A stretch of DNA of 64,000 nucleotides, from the NCBI RefSeq assembly GCF_000473065.1, contig NZ_AXAZ01000022.1:1-64000 (forward strand), read 5' to 3'. A model generated the notes under the pieces. That model had not been told where the DNA came from. It made no database searches and worked only from the letters and a program-made list of their open reading frames with translations. Every line of letters starts with the position of its first letter. Position 1 is the stretch's first letter. The translations under genes and the position numbers were made by a program. This DNA is from Bradyrhizobium sp. WSM1743 (GTDB taxonomy: Bacteria; Pseudomonadota; Alphaproteobacteria; Rhizobiales; Xanthobacteraceae). Shown here one piece after another: positions 17,814 through 26,737 of the stretch.

Positions 17814-19283
17814 TCATGTCTTCGGAGCGACTTCCGCCGCGTCCAGCGCCGCGGCAAGGCGCTTCTCCTCGCCGTAATAGCGAGCGCGTTCCCAGAACCT
17901 CGGACGGCCGATACCGGTCGAGCGGTGTCGGCCGATGATCTTGCCGTTGGCGTCCTCGCCGACCATGTCGTAGAGGAAGATGTCCTGGGTGATGATGGTG
18001 TCACCTTCCATGCCCATCACCTCGGTGATGTGGGTGATGCGGCGGGAACCGTCACGCAGGCGTGCGGCCTGAATGATGACGTCGATCGAGGCGCAGATCA
18101 TCTCGCGGATGGTGCGCGAGGGCAGCGAGAAGCCGCCCATTGTGATCATGGATTCGCAGCGCGACAGCGCCTCGCGCGGGTTGTTAGCATGCAGCGTGCC
18201 CATCGACCCGTCATGGCCGGTGTTCATGGCCTGGAGCAGGTCGAAGGCCTCGGGTCCGCGGACCTCGCCGACGATGATGCGTTCGGGCCGCATACGCAGG
18301 CAGTTGCGCACCAATTCGCGCATGGTGATCTGGCCCTCGCCCTCGATATTGGGCGGGCGGGTTTCGAGCCGCACCACATGGGGCTGCTGAAGCTGGAGCT
18401 CGGCGGCGTCCTCGCAGGTGATGACGCGCTCGTCGTGCTCGATGTAATTGGTGAGGCAGTTGAGCAGCGTGGTCTTGCCGGAGCCGGTACCGCCGGAGAT
18501 CAGCACGTTGCAGCGGACGCGGCCGATGATCTGGAGGATCTCGGCGCCTTCCGGCGTGATCGCGCCGAATTTGACGAGCTGATCCAGCGTCAGCTTGTCC
18601 TTCTTGAATTTGCGGATGGTAAGCGCGGGGCCGTCAATCGACAGCGGCGGCACGATGGCGTTGACGCGAGAGCCGTCGGCGAGGCGTGCGTCGCAGATCG
18701 GCGAGGATTCGTCGACGCGCCGGCCGACCTGGCTGACGATGCGCTGGCAGATGTTGAGAAGCTGTTGGTTGTCGCGGAAGCGGATGCCGGTGCGCTGGAT
18801 CTTGCCGCCGACCTCGATGTAGACGGTGTTGGCGCCGTTGACCATGATGTCGGCGATGTCGTCGCGCGACAACAGCGGTTCGAGCGGGCCGTAGCCGAGA
18901 ACGTCGTTGCAGATGTCGTCGAGCAGCTCCTCCTGCTCGGCGATCGACATCACGATGTTCTTGATCGCGATGATCTCGTTGACGATATCGCGGATTTCCT
19001 CGCGCGCGGACTCCGAATCCAGCTTGGCGAGCTGGGCAAGGTCGATGGCCTCGATCAGTGCGCCGAAGATGGTCGCCTTGACCTCGTAATAATTATCCGA
19101 ACGCCGGCTCTCCATGGCCGGAGGTGGCGGGGCCTTGGCGGGAGCGAGCGGCGGCGAGGTGACGGCCGGCGGAGGCGGAGCGCGCGACACCGTCGGCGCC
19201 TGAGCCTGGGCAGGCTCGAGCGACACGGCGCCGGGCTTGGGCGCCCGAAAGTCGGTGTCTGTTCCGCTACGCTTACCGAACAC
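17814..19283 (-). CDS. cpaF: Flp pilus assembly ATPase TadA/CpaF
   Basis: A 489-residue secretion ATPase driving Flp pilus polymerisation. A Pro/Ala-rich N-terminus (about residues 15-60) precedes the N-domain and the RecA-like core with Walker A SGGTGSGKTT (about 270), Asp box TCEDAAELQL, Walker B MRPERIIVGEVRGPEA and the His box MNTGHDGSMGTLHAN. All catalytic elements are intact. It lies between cpaE and tadB. Confidence 0.95.
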   Translation of the reverse strand: MFGKRSGTDTDFRAPKPGAVSLEPAQAQAPTVSRAPPPPAVTSPPLAPAKAPPPPAMESRRSDNYYEVKATIFGALIEAIDLAQLAKLDSESAREEIRDIVNEIIAIKNIVMSIAEQEELLDDICNDVLGYGPLEPLLSRDDIADIMVNGANTVYIEVGGKIQRTGIRFRDNQQLLNICQRIVSQVGRRVDESSPICDARLADGSRVNAIVPPLSIDGPALTIRKFKKDKLTLDQLVKFGAITPEGAEILQIIGRVRCNVLISGGTGSGKTTLLNCLTNYIEHDERVITCEDAAELQLQQPHVVRLETRPPNIEGEGQITMRELVRNCLRMRPERIIVGEVRGPEAFDLLQAMNTGHDGSMGTLHANNPREALSRCESMITMGGFSLPSRTIREMICASIDVIIQAARLRDGSRRITHITEVMGMEGDTIITQDIFLYDMVGEDANGKIIGRHRSTGIGRPRFWERARYYGEEKRLAAALDAAEVAPKT

Positions 19284-19304
19284 TTAACAACTCCATGCGG
19301 CGGC

Positions 19305-20573
19305 TTATCTTCCCCGCAACTTCTCAATCAGAGGTGAAAGCAGGGACGACTTTTGTTTCTTGGTCTCGCTGCGGCCGGTCAGGCGTTGGGCGATCTGCAG
19401 GAACATCTCGATCGACTTGTGATTGGCCGAGATCTCCGCGATCATCTGGCCGTTGTTGGCCGCCGAGCCGAAGATCTGCGGCTCGAACGGGATCGAGACG
19501 ACCGGCTGGCTCTCGATCGCCTTGGCGAACTCAGCGGCGGCGATTTCGGGCCGTTTCGGCACGCCGACCTGGTTCAGGCAGTAGAGCGGCGGCCGGTCGT
19601 TGGGGCGCGCGGCCTTCAACAGATCGAACAGGTTCTTGGTATTGCGCAAATTGGCGAGGTCGGGCGCGGCCACGATCAGGATGTCGTCCGCTCCGATCAA
19701 GGCCCGTTTGGTCCAGCCCGACCATTGATGCGGAACGTCGAGCACGATGCAGGGCATGGTGGAGCGCAGCGTGTCGAACACGGCGTCGAAAGCGTCGGTG
19801 CCGAAATCATAGACCCGGTCGAGCGTCGCAGGCGCCGCCAGCAGGCTGAGATGGTCGGTGCATTTCGACAGCAGGCGGTCGATGAAAGCCGTGTCGACGC
19901 GGTCCGGCGAGAACACGGCGTCGGCAATGCCCTGCGGCGGATCCTGATTGTAGTCGAGCCCGGCGGTGCCGAAGGCGAGATCGAGGTCGGCGACGACGGC
20001 GTCCATCGCGAGGTCGCGCGCGATCGCCCAGGCGACATTGTGGGAGATGGTGGAAGCCCCGACGCCGCCCTTGGCGCCGACCACGGCGATGATGCGGCCG
20101 ACCGCCTTGGCTTCCGGCGCCGAGAACAGGTTGCAGATCGAGCGCACGACGTCGATCGCGCCGGCCGGCGCGAGCACGTAATCGCTGACGCCGCGGCGAA
20201 CCAGCTCGCGATAGAGCGTGACGTCGTTGATGCGGCCGATCACGACCACGCGGGTGCCGGCGTCGCAGACGGTGGCGAGCTGGTCGAGCCCGCCCAAGAG
20301 ATCGCTGCGGCCGTCGCTCTCGAGCACGATCACATTCGGCGTGGGGGCCGAGCGGTAGGCCTCGATGGCGGCCGCCATGCCGCCCATTTGGATCTTCAGA
20401 TGGGCCTTGCCGAGACGGCGGTCCTCGCCGGCCGACTGTACCGCGGCGGCAGTCTCCACGGTCTCGCAGAAGGCCTGGACCGAGACGCGCGGCGCGGGCG
20501 CAATATGCTCCTCGACCGGTGGAGGAGCTGCTGCCGGCTGCTCTTCTTGTGTCTGGCGCGCGTAGCTGATCAT
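19305..20573 (-). CDS. cpaE: Pilus localisation ATPase CpaE/TadZ
   Basis: 422 residues from the ATG at 20573. This start was chosen because the cpaD stop overlaps it (ATGA) and the upstream frame is shadow of cpaD. The N-terminal receiver-like domain (about 50-150) lacks a clear phospho-acceptor context. The C-terminal MinD/ParA-like domain has VVGAKGGVGASTISHN: the signature Lys is kept, but the P-loop Lys before Ser/Thr is Ala, a known trait of CpaE-type proteins. It positions the pilus machine at the pole in relatives. Confidence 0.92.
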   Translation of the reverse strand: MISYARQTQEEQPAAAPPPVEEHIAPAPRVSVQAFCETVETAAAVQSAGEDRRLGKAHLKIQMGGMAAAIEAYRSAPTPNVIVLESDGRSDLLGGLDQLATVCDAGTRVVVIGRINDVTLYRELVRRGVSDYVLAPAGAIDVVRSICNLFSAPEAKAVGRIIAVVGAKGGVGASTISHNVAWAIARDLAMDAVVADLDLAFGTAGLDYNQDPPQGIADAVFSPDRVDTAFIDRLLSKCTDHLSLLAAPATLDRVYDFGTDAFDAVFDTLRSTMPCIVLDVPHQWSGWTKRALIGADDILIVAAPDLANLRNTKNLFDLLKAARPNDRPPLYCLNQVGVPKRPEIAAAEFAKAIESQPVVSIPFEPQIFGSAANNGQMIAEISANHKSIEMFLQIAQRLTGRSETKKQKSSLLSPLIEKLRGR

Positions 20574-21304
20574 CTGCCGGTGTCGCTGAGTTTGGCCTTG
20601 TCGGCCTCGGGATAGGTGGTCGCCGTCGTCGTTCCCTTGCGATATTTCTCGAGACCGGTGATGCGCCGCGGCGTGTATGACGGGGTTTCGGGCCGCGGCT
20701 GCTCGAGGTCCGACGGATTGTCGACCATGGCCGCGAGGTTGCGCTGATAGGCGCAGCCGTAATTGTAGTAATCCTTGTTCTCGAACCACCGCTTGTTCTT
20801 CATCGAGGGGCCGATGTCCTCCGGCCACAGGCCGCAGGGACCGGCGACCGCCGCGATCTTGGAATAGGTGAGCCGGATCGGCGGCAGGAAACGCTTGTCT
20901 TCCGGCTGATACGGGTGAACGCTGACGCCGCGCGGCGGAACGCCTGCCGCCGTCAACATCGCCTGGATCTCACGCATCGTATCCGCGACCGGACGAGCAT
21001 TGGGCGTATTGGACGGCACGTCGATGCGAATGGCGCCGGTGCCTTCGTGCAACCATGCCGATGCGACGCCCATCACGTCGGCGCGCTGGGCGGCGGTCAA
21101 TCCACCGCGGGCATGGCCGACGAAGACGACGATCGAGCGGTTCTGCTCCTCGACCGCGATCGGATGGCGCTGCTTGTAATCGTCGGGAATGGAGGCCGTG
21201 ACGACTTCGTCGTGCTGGCAGCCGCCGAGCACGAGCGCCATTCCGACGAGCGCGCCACCGAGGCGGGTGGCGCGTTTGCGAAGCTGGGGTGGTCTTGTGG
21301 TCAT
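20570..21304 (-). CDS. cpaD: Pilus assembly lipoprotein CpaD
   Basis: A 244-residue CpaD-family protein that helps the CpaC secretin. The N-terminal signal carries a lipobox-like LGGC (Cys at about residue 29). The family block GPCGLWPEDIGP, with NYGCAYQRNLAAMVDNPSDL further on, is present. It overlaps cpaE by 4 bp and follows cpaC by 20 bp. Confidence 0.9.
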   Translation of the reverse strand: MTTRPPQLRKRATRLGGALVGMALVLGGCQHDEVVTASIPDDYKQRHPIAVEEQNRSIVVFVGHARGGLTAAQRADVMGVASAWLHEGTGAIRIDVPSNTPNARPVADTMREIQAMLTAAGVPPRGVSVHPYQPEDKRFLPPIRLTYSKIAAVAGPCGLWPEDIGPSMKNKRWFENKDYYNYGCAYQRNLAAMVDNPSDLEQPRPETPSYTPRRITGLEKYRKGTTTATTYPEADKAKLSDTGR

Positions 21305-21324
21305 CGTGAAGTCCCCGTTCCGCC

Positions 21325-22815
21325 TCAGTCGGTGATGAAGCCGTAGGTGCCGCGGTAGTTCTTGGCCGGTTCGGTCCGTCCGGGCACGCCGTAGAGCCGG
21401 TTGATATTGCCGATCAGCTGGGCCTGCGGATCCGCAGGCGGGGCGAAGCCATCATCCGGCCGCGACAGATCCTTCGGTGCAACCGCGCGAACGACATAGG
21501 GCGTCACGATCACGACCAGCTCGGTCGCGTTGTTGACGAAGTCGCGGCTGCGGAACAGCGTGCCCAGGATCGGGAGCTGCATCAGTCCCGGCAATCCGCT
21601 GACCGCCTGCTTGGTCTGCTGCTGGATCAGGCCGGCCATCGCCATCGCGCCGCCGGAGGGAATTTCCAGCGAGGTCTCGGCGCGGCGGGTCCTGATCGAG
21701 GGCACCGTCAGCGAGTTCACCGAGGTCGGGGTCACCGCCTGCGACAGCGTGATCGCATTCTCGTTCGACAGCTCCGAAACCTCGGTCATCACCCGCAGGC
21801 TGATCTTGCCTTCGCTCAGCACAACGGGGGTGAAATTCAGCGAGATGCCGAACTTCTTGAAGCTGATCTGGGTGGTACAGACATGGGTGGTGGGGTCGCA
21901 CGCATAGCCAGCCGGAACCGGGAATTCACCGCCGGCAATGAACGTTGCCGACTCGCCGGAGATCGCAGTCAGGTTCGGTTCGGCCAGCGTGCGGATCACG
22001 CCCGCGGTTTCCATCGCGCGCAGGGTGGCCTGCACCGACGGCGCGGCGCCGAACTTCGTGGTCAGGTTGTTGCCGTCCACGAGGTTCTTGCCGAGGGCCG
22101 TGAACGGATTGGAGTTGGAGAAGCTCACCACCGACGTGCCGTAGTTGAGGTTGGCGGTCAGGTCGATGCCGAGCTGCTTGATGATGCTGCGCTGGACTTC
22201 CGCCACCGTCACCTTGAGCATGATCTGGTCGCGGCCGCGCACCACGATCGAGTTCACCACCTTGTCGGCGCCGCCGGCCAGGCGCGCGGCGAGATCGTTG
22301 GCCTGCTGCGCTTCCATCGGGTTGGCGGCCGTGCCGGTCAGGACGATGCCATCGCCGAGGCCATCGATCTGGATGTCGGAATTGGGCAGGACCTGCTTCA
22401 GCGCGGCCCGTACGCCGTTGAGGTCGCGCTTGACCGCGATGTCATAGGCCGCAATCTGCTGACCGGCGGAATCGAAGAACACGATGTTGGTCTGGCCGAC
22501 CGCGGCGCCGATGATATAGGCGCGCTGCGCCGAGCGGACCACCGCATTGGCGATCTTGGGATCGGCGACCAGCACGTCCTTGATGTCGCGCGGCAGGTCG
22601 ATCACGATGGACTTGCCGACGCCGAGCGAGAGGAAGCGCGCGTTGATCTGGCCATCCGCAGCGGCCGGCGCCACGGGGCGGTAATCGGCAGCGACCACCG
22701 GGGCGATCGCCGGGTTGAGCGCCAGCGCGAGAGCGGCCGAAAACGACAGGGCGCGGACCAGTGAGGTTCGCATCGTCGCCGAATCTGCCCTGCATTTCAT
22801 ATCGACTGTCTTCAT
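21325..22815 (-). CDS. cpaC: Pilus assembly secretin CpaC
   Basis: Outer-membrane secretin of the Flp pilus. From 22815 it has 496 residues. A Met at 22773 is an equally good start, directly before the signal peptide (LVRALSFSAALALALNPAIA). The T2SS/T3SS pilus N-terminal domain (about 55-130) is followed by a BON-like region and the secretin domain, with VPAGYACDPTTHVCTT carrying two Cys and the C-terminal GLIQQQTKQAVSGLPGLMQL. The cpaB stop overlaps its start by 4 bp. Confidence 0.93.
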   Translation of the reverse strand: MKTVDMKCRADSATMRTSLVRALSFSAALALALNPAIAPVVAADYRPVAPAAADGQINARFLSLGVGKSIVIDLPRDIKDVLVADPKIANAVVRSAQRAYIIGAAVGQTNIVFFDSAGQQIAAYDIAVKRDLNGVRAALKQVLPNSDIQIDGLGDGIVLTGTAANPMEAQQANDLAARLAGGADKVVNSIVVRGRDQIMLKVTVAEVQRSIIKQLGIDLTANLNYGTSVVSFSNSNPFTALGKNLVDGNNLTTKFGAAPSVQATLRAMETAGVIRTLAEPNLTAISGESATFIAGGEFPVPAGYACDPTTHVCTTQISFKKFGISLNFTPVVLSEGKISLRVMTEVSELSNENAITLSQAVTPTSVNSLTVPSIRTRRAETSLEIPSGGAMAMAGLIQQQTKQAVSGLPGLMQLPILGTLFRSRDFVNNATELVVIVTPYVVRAVAPKDLSRPDDGFAPPADPQAQLIGNINRLYGVPGRTEPAKNYRGTYGFITD

Positions 22816-23618
22816 CGTGCCTTAGCCGTCTGACTTGGAATGCCGTAGCGAATGATCGAAACGCCCTCTCGCTTCTGCGCGGAGTCATCGAGCGTGATTT
22901 CACTCATCTTGACGTCAACGATACTGCGCAGCGCCAGCGACAGCGTGCCGCTCTGCCGCGCGGCGGAGAGCGTTGCGGTCTGCGCGGGACTGAGCTCGAG
23001 GGTGACGGTCTTACCGATCACCGCGTTCTGGCCGTCCTTCTCCTTGGGCGCCTGGTCGATGGCGAGGACGCGGATATTGGTGAGGATGATCTCGGAGGTG
23101 ACGACGTCGGGGGCGCCGCTGCTCTGGTCCGGATTCTTCAACCGGCGCGTGAGCAGGACGTCGACGCGATCGTTGGGCAGGATGAAGCCGCCTGCGCCGG
23201 TCTCCGGCGAGATCTCGGTCGAGATCGCCCGCATCCCGGTGGGCAGGATTGCCGCCATGAAGCCGGAGCCTTCGGCCTTGACCAGCTTCTGGTCGCGGAT
23301 CGGCTCACCCTGAATGAACGGAGCCCGCGCGATCGAACCGGCCACCTGGGTCGCACCATCGGGGCGCTCGTTGCGGCGGATGAAGGTGGTGCTGGCGGTC
23401 GCGGCCGGCCAGGTCTGCCATTGCACGTCTTCCGGCTTCACGGTCTGGCCGAGGCCGATGTCGTTCTTGGCCACGAGGACGTCGATGGTCGGCAGCTGCG
23501 CGACCGGAAGCGGAGGCGGCGCAGAATTGTCGGTACCGCTCGCCAGGTACGCGGCGACGCCGCCGGCGCAGATGGCGACCGTCAGGACGACAAGGCGTGC
23601 CCTATTCATACGCTTCAA
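22812..23618 (-). CDS. cpaB: Flp pilus assembly protein CpaB (RcpC)
   Basis: A 268-residue periplasmic protein with an N-terminal signal/anchor (ARLVVLTVAICAGGVAAYLA) and an SAF domain (VLVAKNDIGLGQTVKPEDVQW at about 45-65). It is thought to connect to peptidoglycan and stabilise the secretin. It is first of the closely packed cpaB-to-tadC run, 120 bp downstream of cpaA. A CtrA-like motif lies in that gap. Confidence 0.92.
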   Translation of the reverse strand: MKRMNRARLVVLTVAICAGGVAAYLASGTDNSAPPPLPVAQLPTIDVLVAKNDIGLGQTVKPEDVQWQTWPAATASTTFIRRNERPDGATQVAGSIARAPFIQGEPIRDQKLVKAEGSGFMAAILPTGMRAISTEISPETGAGGFILPNDRVDVLLTRRLKNPDQSSGAPDVVTSEIILTNIRVLAIDQAPKEKDGQNAVIGKTVTLELSPAQTATLSAARQSGTLSLALRSIVDVKMSEITLDDSAQKREGVSIIRYGIPSQTAKAR

Positions 23619-23678
23619 CTTTCCAACAATACGCCGCGACGCTGCCGCCGCCCTAATCGGCAGTTGACCAGCTATTCG

Positions 23679-23693
23679 TCAAAGCATGGTTAA
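23679..23693 (-). promoter_or_regulatory. CtrA-like site upstream of cpaB
   Basis: On the minus strand TTAA-CCATGCT-TTGA, one base from the TTAA-N7-TTAA consensus, lies about 60-75 bp before the cpaB start. Such half-matches are not rare, so the call leans on similar sites at two other tad promoters in the window. Confidence 0.35.
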
Positions 23694-23738
23694 TGAGGCG
23701 TATCTAAATCGCCTTAACGCCGGGTTTACCCGATGCGT

Positions 23739-24263
23739 TCAGCGCAGTGCGAGGTGCGCGAGGTCGACCGCCTTCACCCATTCGGTCTCCGGGTAGACCA
23801 TCAACGCGCTCAGCGCGAGCGCGATGCCGTAGGGAATGCCGCTCTCCTTGGCGTGCAGCCGCGCGAGCCAGGCCTGACCCGCCAGCCCGTAGGGCAGCGG
23901 CCATTGCCGGAACTGGAGCAGGAGCAGCGTCAGCGCGCCGCCGAACAGCGAGGCGTAGAGCAGGAAGTTCATCAGATGCGCAAAGCCGAACCAGAGCGCG
24001 ACGGACGCCGCGACCTTGGCGTCGCCGCCGCCCACCCAGCCCATCGCAAAGCAGGTGAAAGCCACGACCAGCAGAAGCGCACCGGCGCCGACATGACTCA
24101 GCATCTCGTAAGGTGCCATGCCACCGGCGAGGGCGAGCACGAAGAAGCCGGCCACCAGCGCCAGCGACACGCGGTTCGAGATCGTCATCGTGAAGAGATC
24201 GCTCGCGGCGGCGAATGCCATCAGGGCCGGGAAGAGCAGAAGGCGCGCAAGGTCGAGGATCAT
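23739..24263 (-). CDS. cpaA: Prepilin peptidase CpaA/TadV (A24 family)
   Basis: A 174-residue inner-membrane aspartic protease that processes the Flp prepilin and pseudopilins. The two catalytic Asp contexts are visible: ASDLFTMTISNR (about residue 22) and the GxGD-type GGGDAK (about 81). There are five to six TM segments. It lacks the methyltransferase domain of PilD, as usual for TadV. It lies between the pilin gene and cpaB on the same strand. Confidence 0.92.
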   Translation of the reverse strand: MILDLARLLLFPALMAFAAASDLFTMTISNRVSLALVAGFFVLALAGGMAPYEMLSHVGAGALLLVVAFTCFAMGWVGGGDAKVAASVALWFGFAHLMNFLLYASLFGGALTLLLLQFRQWPLPYGLAGQAWLARLHAKESGIPYGIALALSALMVYPETEWVKAVDLAHLALR

Positions 24264-24382
24264 GGGCTGCGTCTTGAGGCCTGGGTTTTCCGCGGGAGCT
24301 GGCGTCGCCGGATGCTAGCGCGCAGTGCTAAACAAACCGAAAACGGCGGCGGGGCGGGCGGCCAAGGCCGCCGAATGTGCCT

Positions 24383-24529
24383 TCACCAGAAGCTGGCAAT
24401 GCGCGCGGCGAGCGCGACTGTCGCGAGCAGCAGCGCAAGGCAGATCCAATAGGCCGGCGAGCTGGCCTGCGCCGCCTCCGCCTCGTGCGCCGCGACTGCG
24501 GTATCGGTTCTGAACTTGTGCAACGCCAC
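24383..24529 (-). CDS. Possible small membrane protein between pilin and cpaA
   Basis: A GTG-started frame of 48 residues closed upstream by an in-frame stop. The N-terminal half is charged and Ala-rich (HKFRTDTAVAAHEAEAA). The C-terminal half is one predicted TM helix (YWICLALLLATVALAARI). The codons are GC3-rich like real genes. I do not recognise a family, and the ribosome-binding site is poor. It sits in a 336-bp gap between cpaA and the pilin, after the pilin terminator. Confidence 0.4.
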   Translation of the reverse strand: MALHKFRTDTAVAAHEAEAAQASSPAYWICLALLLATVALAARIASFW

Positions 24530-24547
24530 TGGAACTCGCCGTCTTCA

Positions 24548-24580
24548 GAAAAACAAACGCCCCGGAGATCCGGGGCTTTT
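24548..24580 (-). terminator. Rho-independent terminator of the pilin gene
   Basis: GCCCCGG-N4-CCGGGGC with T-rich flanks on both sides. On the minus strand it is followed by GTTTGTTTTT, 20 bp after the pilin stop. It would uncouple abundant pilin mRNA from cpaA-tadC. Confidence 0.85.
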
Positions 24581-24599
24581 GCCGTCGTTCGTCGGTCGC

Positions 24600-24764
24600 T
24601 TACTTCAGCGACGTGCTGATCGAGGTGAACTTGGTGTTCAGCGTGGTGCCGAGATTGTTGACGACGGTGATGATGGCTAGCGCGATGCCGGCGGCGATCA
24701 GACCGTATTCGATGGCGGTAGCGCCGGATTCATCCTTCGCGAAACGCGCAATCACGTTCTTCAT
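24600..24764 (-). CDS. Flp/Fap-type major pilin
   Basis: A 54-residue prepilin. The short basic leader ends in SGATAIEYGLIAAGIALAII, the Flp motif where cleavage falls before ATAIEYG-type sequence and Glu/Tyr are conserved. The hydrophobic helix is followed by a short C-terminus (TKFTSISTSLK). The ATG at 24764 was chosen because the leader is then of normal length. It has its own terminator and lies at the head of the cpa/tad run (pilA equivalent). Confidence 0.93.
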   Translation of the reverse strand: MKNVIARFAKDESGATAIEYGLIAAGIALAIITVVNNLGTTLNTKFTSISTSLK

Positions 24765-25032
24765 GAACAAAACTCCGTCTAGGTGGGATCGCCTCGTTCG
24801 GCGCTGTCTTTGACGCGATGACCATGAGAGCCGAGCTCTTTCGGTAGAGTTAATTCGATCGGGTAAACCCATGCCCGGCGCGATGCTTTTGCCCAGAGTG
24901 AATTTCGCCTTAAGACGGCAGCTGCAATTCGTTTCGGTTCCGCATGCATCGGCAGCGCGGCGCCTGCTTCACTCTCCCTTAAATTTCGCGGAGTAGGCCT
25001 AAGCAATACTGGAATTCGCAAGAGAGGCGACG

Positions 25033-25860
25033 ATGTCGAGCCTGCCCATGCAAGTCGCCCTGATGCTCGGCGAGACCATCGTGAAGGTGATCCCTGTCAC
25101 CTTCGTGCTCGCGGCCGTCTTCACAGTGCTGGAGCATTTCTGGGCCTGCAATCCCGGCGCGCCGTGGTGGCGCAAGCGGGAGATCGTCACCGACATCTGC
25201 TACTGGTTCTTCGTGCCGGTGTTCGCCCGCACCATGCGGATCGGACTTCTGATCGTCGGCGCCAGCGCCGTCTTCAACATCCACGACGCCGACGAACTCA
25301 TCGCCTTCTACGAGGATGGCCATGGTCCGCTGGCGCAGCTGCCTCTGTGGGTGCAAGCCCTGTTGTTCCTGGTGCTGTCCGATTTCATGCTGTACTGGCT
25401 GCACCGGCTTTTCCACGACGGCGGCTTCTGGAAGTACCATGCCATCCATCATTCGTCGGAAGAGATCGGGTGGATCTCCGCGGCCCGCTTCCATCCCGTC
25501 AATCTCTTGCTTGGGACGATCAGCGTCGACGTCGTGCTGCTGATGGCCGGTATCTCCCCGAACATCATGATCTGGGTCGGCCCGTTCACCACCTTTCATT
25601 CGGCCTTCGTGCACGCCAACCTGAACTGGACCTTCGGTCCGTTCAAATACGTACTGGCGACGCCGGTGTTCCACCGTTGGCACCACACTTCGCTCGAAGA
25701 GGGCGGCGACACCAATTTCGCCGGGACGTTCCCGATCTGGGACCTGCTGTTCGGCACCTTCCGCATGCCGGAGGGGAGACTGCCACAGGATTACGGCAAG
25801 GACGAAGCGACCATGCCGAAGGAGATTGGGGGCCAGCTCGCCTATCCGTTCCGCCATTAG
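25033..25860 (+). CDS. Sterol desaturase / fatty acid hydroxylase superfamily protein
   Basis: A 275-residue integral membrane di-iron oxygenase candidate. The His clusters of the family are present: HRLFH (about 122), HAIHHSSEE (about 138) and HRWHHTS (about 218), with FHSAFVHANLNW between. There are about four hydrophobic segments. It lies inside the tad region, but nothing in the sequence links it to pili. The substrate is probably a lipid or hopanoid-like molecule, unresolved. Confidence 0.85.
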   Translation: MSSLPMQVALMLGETIVKVIPVTFVLAAVFTVLEHFWACNPGAPWWRKREIVTDICYWFFVPVFARTMRIGLLIVGASAVFNIHDADELIAFYEDGHGPLAQLPLWVQALLFLVLSDFMLYWLHRLFHDGGFWKYHAIHHSSEEIGWISAARFHPVNLLLGTISVDVVLLMAGISPNIMIWVGPFTTFHSAFVHANLNWTFGPFKYVLATPVFHRWHHTSLEEGGDTNFAGTFPIWDLLFGTFRMPEGRLPQDYGKDEATMPKEIGGQLAYPFRH

Positions 25861-26012
25861 GAGGGTAGCGGCCCGCAAATGCCCGTCCGTTCAAACAATA
25901 GTCGGCGAATTTGCGGAACGTTCACGAATTAGAGGCAGGTTGGCCGGGTCGGGCGCCGGCTCCGCCGTGTCGAGTCGCTTCTGCCGGTTTGTGACGTCCC
26001 GGGGGTAAGAGT

Positions 26013-26516
26013 ATGCGTAAAGAATTGCTGCGCCGTCATGCGCGCGTCTGTCTTCTGGTTGCCGCCGCGGTGCTGGCATGGCCGGCCGCTGGCCTTGCCG
26101 AGCCCACCGCCGACATCATTGCCGTCAATGTCGACCAGGCCAAGCTGGTACGGCTGCCCGGCAAGGTGGCGACCATCGTGGTCGGCAATCCCCTGATCGC
26201 CGACGTCACGCTCCAGCCGGGCGGCATGATCGTCGTGACCGGGAAGGGCTACGGGGCCACCAACTTCATCGCGCTCGACCGGGGCGGCGAGATTCTGGTC
26301 GACCGCCAGATCCAGGTTGAAGGTCCGAGCGACCGGCTCGTCACCGTCTATCGCGGGATCGAGCGCGAGTCCTACAGCTGCGTACCGCTTTGCCAGCGTC
26401 GCGTGACGCTCGGCGACAGCGATACCTACTTCAACAACACGATGAGTCAGGCCGGCTCGCTGAGCAGCAGTGCCAGCGGCGGTGGCGGTGCCGGCGCGGC
26501 CGCGAAACCCAACTAG
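26013..26516 (+). CDS. Stand-alone pilus/secretin N-terminal domain protein
   Basis: A 167-residue exported protein: signal peptide (about 1-30, ending GLAEP), then the T2SS/T3SS pilus N-terminal domain seen also in CpaC (VDQAKLVRLPGKVATIVVGNPLIADV, VTGKGYGATNFIALD). It then departs into a Cys pair (SCVPLC) and a Ser/Gly/Ala-rich tail. There is no secretin domain, so it cannot form a pore itself. It is probably a CpaC accessory, or binds the secretin through the shared domain. Confidence 0.85.
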   Translation: MRKELLRRHARVCLLVAAAVLAWPAAGLAEPTADIIAVNVDQAKLVRLPGKVATIVVGNPLIADVTLQPGGMIVVTGKGYGATNFIALDRGGEILVDRQIQVEGPSDRLVTVYRGIERESYSCVPLCQRRVTLGDSDTYFNNTMSQAGSLSSSASGGGGAGAAAKPN

Positions 26517-26622
26517 CCGACCGGCGGGTCTGCCGGAGCGGCATCCCGCCAGGCTGCTTGCGGAATCGGGGGCGGCGTCTCTCCGCGCGCCGTGTTTCCA
26601 TGTGCTTCGGGGGCGCATCTGG

Positions 26623-26637
26623 TTAACGCATTCCTAA
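26623..26637 (+). promoter_or_regulatory. CtrA-like site upstream of the TadE gene
   Basis: TTAA-CGCATTC-CTAA, one base from TTAA-N7-TTAA, lies about 100 bp before the tadE-like start. A hairpin AACGGGC/GCCCGTT (26697-26718) lies between it and the start codon. Confidence 0.35.
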
Positions 26638-26737
26638 CGGCGCGGTCCGCCGGACGCGGATCGCCTGAAACACTTAGACAATCAGTTTCCGCTATTGAAC
26701 GGGCAGATGATCGCCCGTTGCTGGGGAATTTGACGAG

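Noticed and set aside
15809..17938. 709-codon plus-strand frame over tadC/tadB
   Set aside because: Antisense shadow with low-complexity His/Arg/Asp-rich translation. The minus strand holds complete TadC and TadB.
17742..19337. 531-codon plus-strand frame over cpaF
   Set aside because: Antisense shadow. The opposite strand has a complete secretion ATPase.
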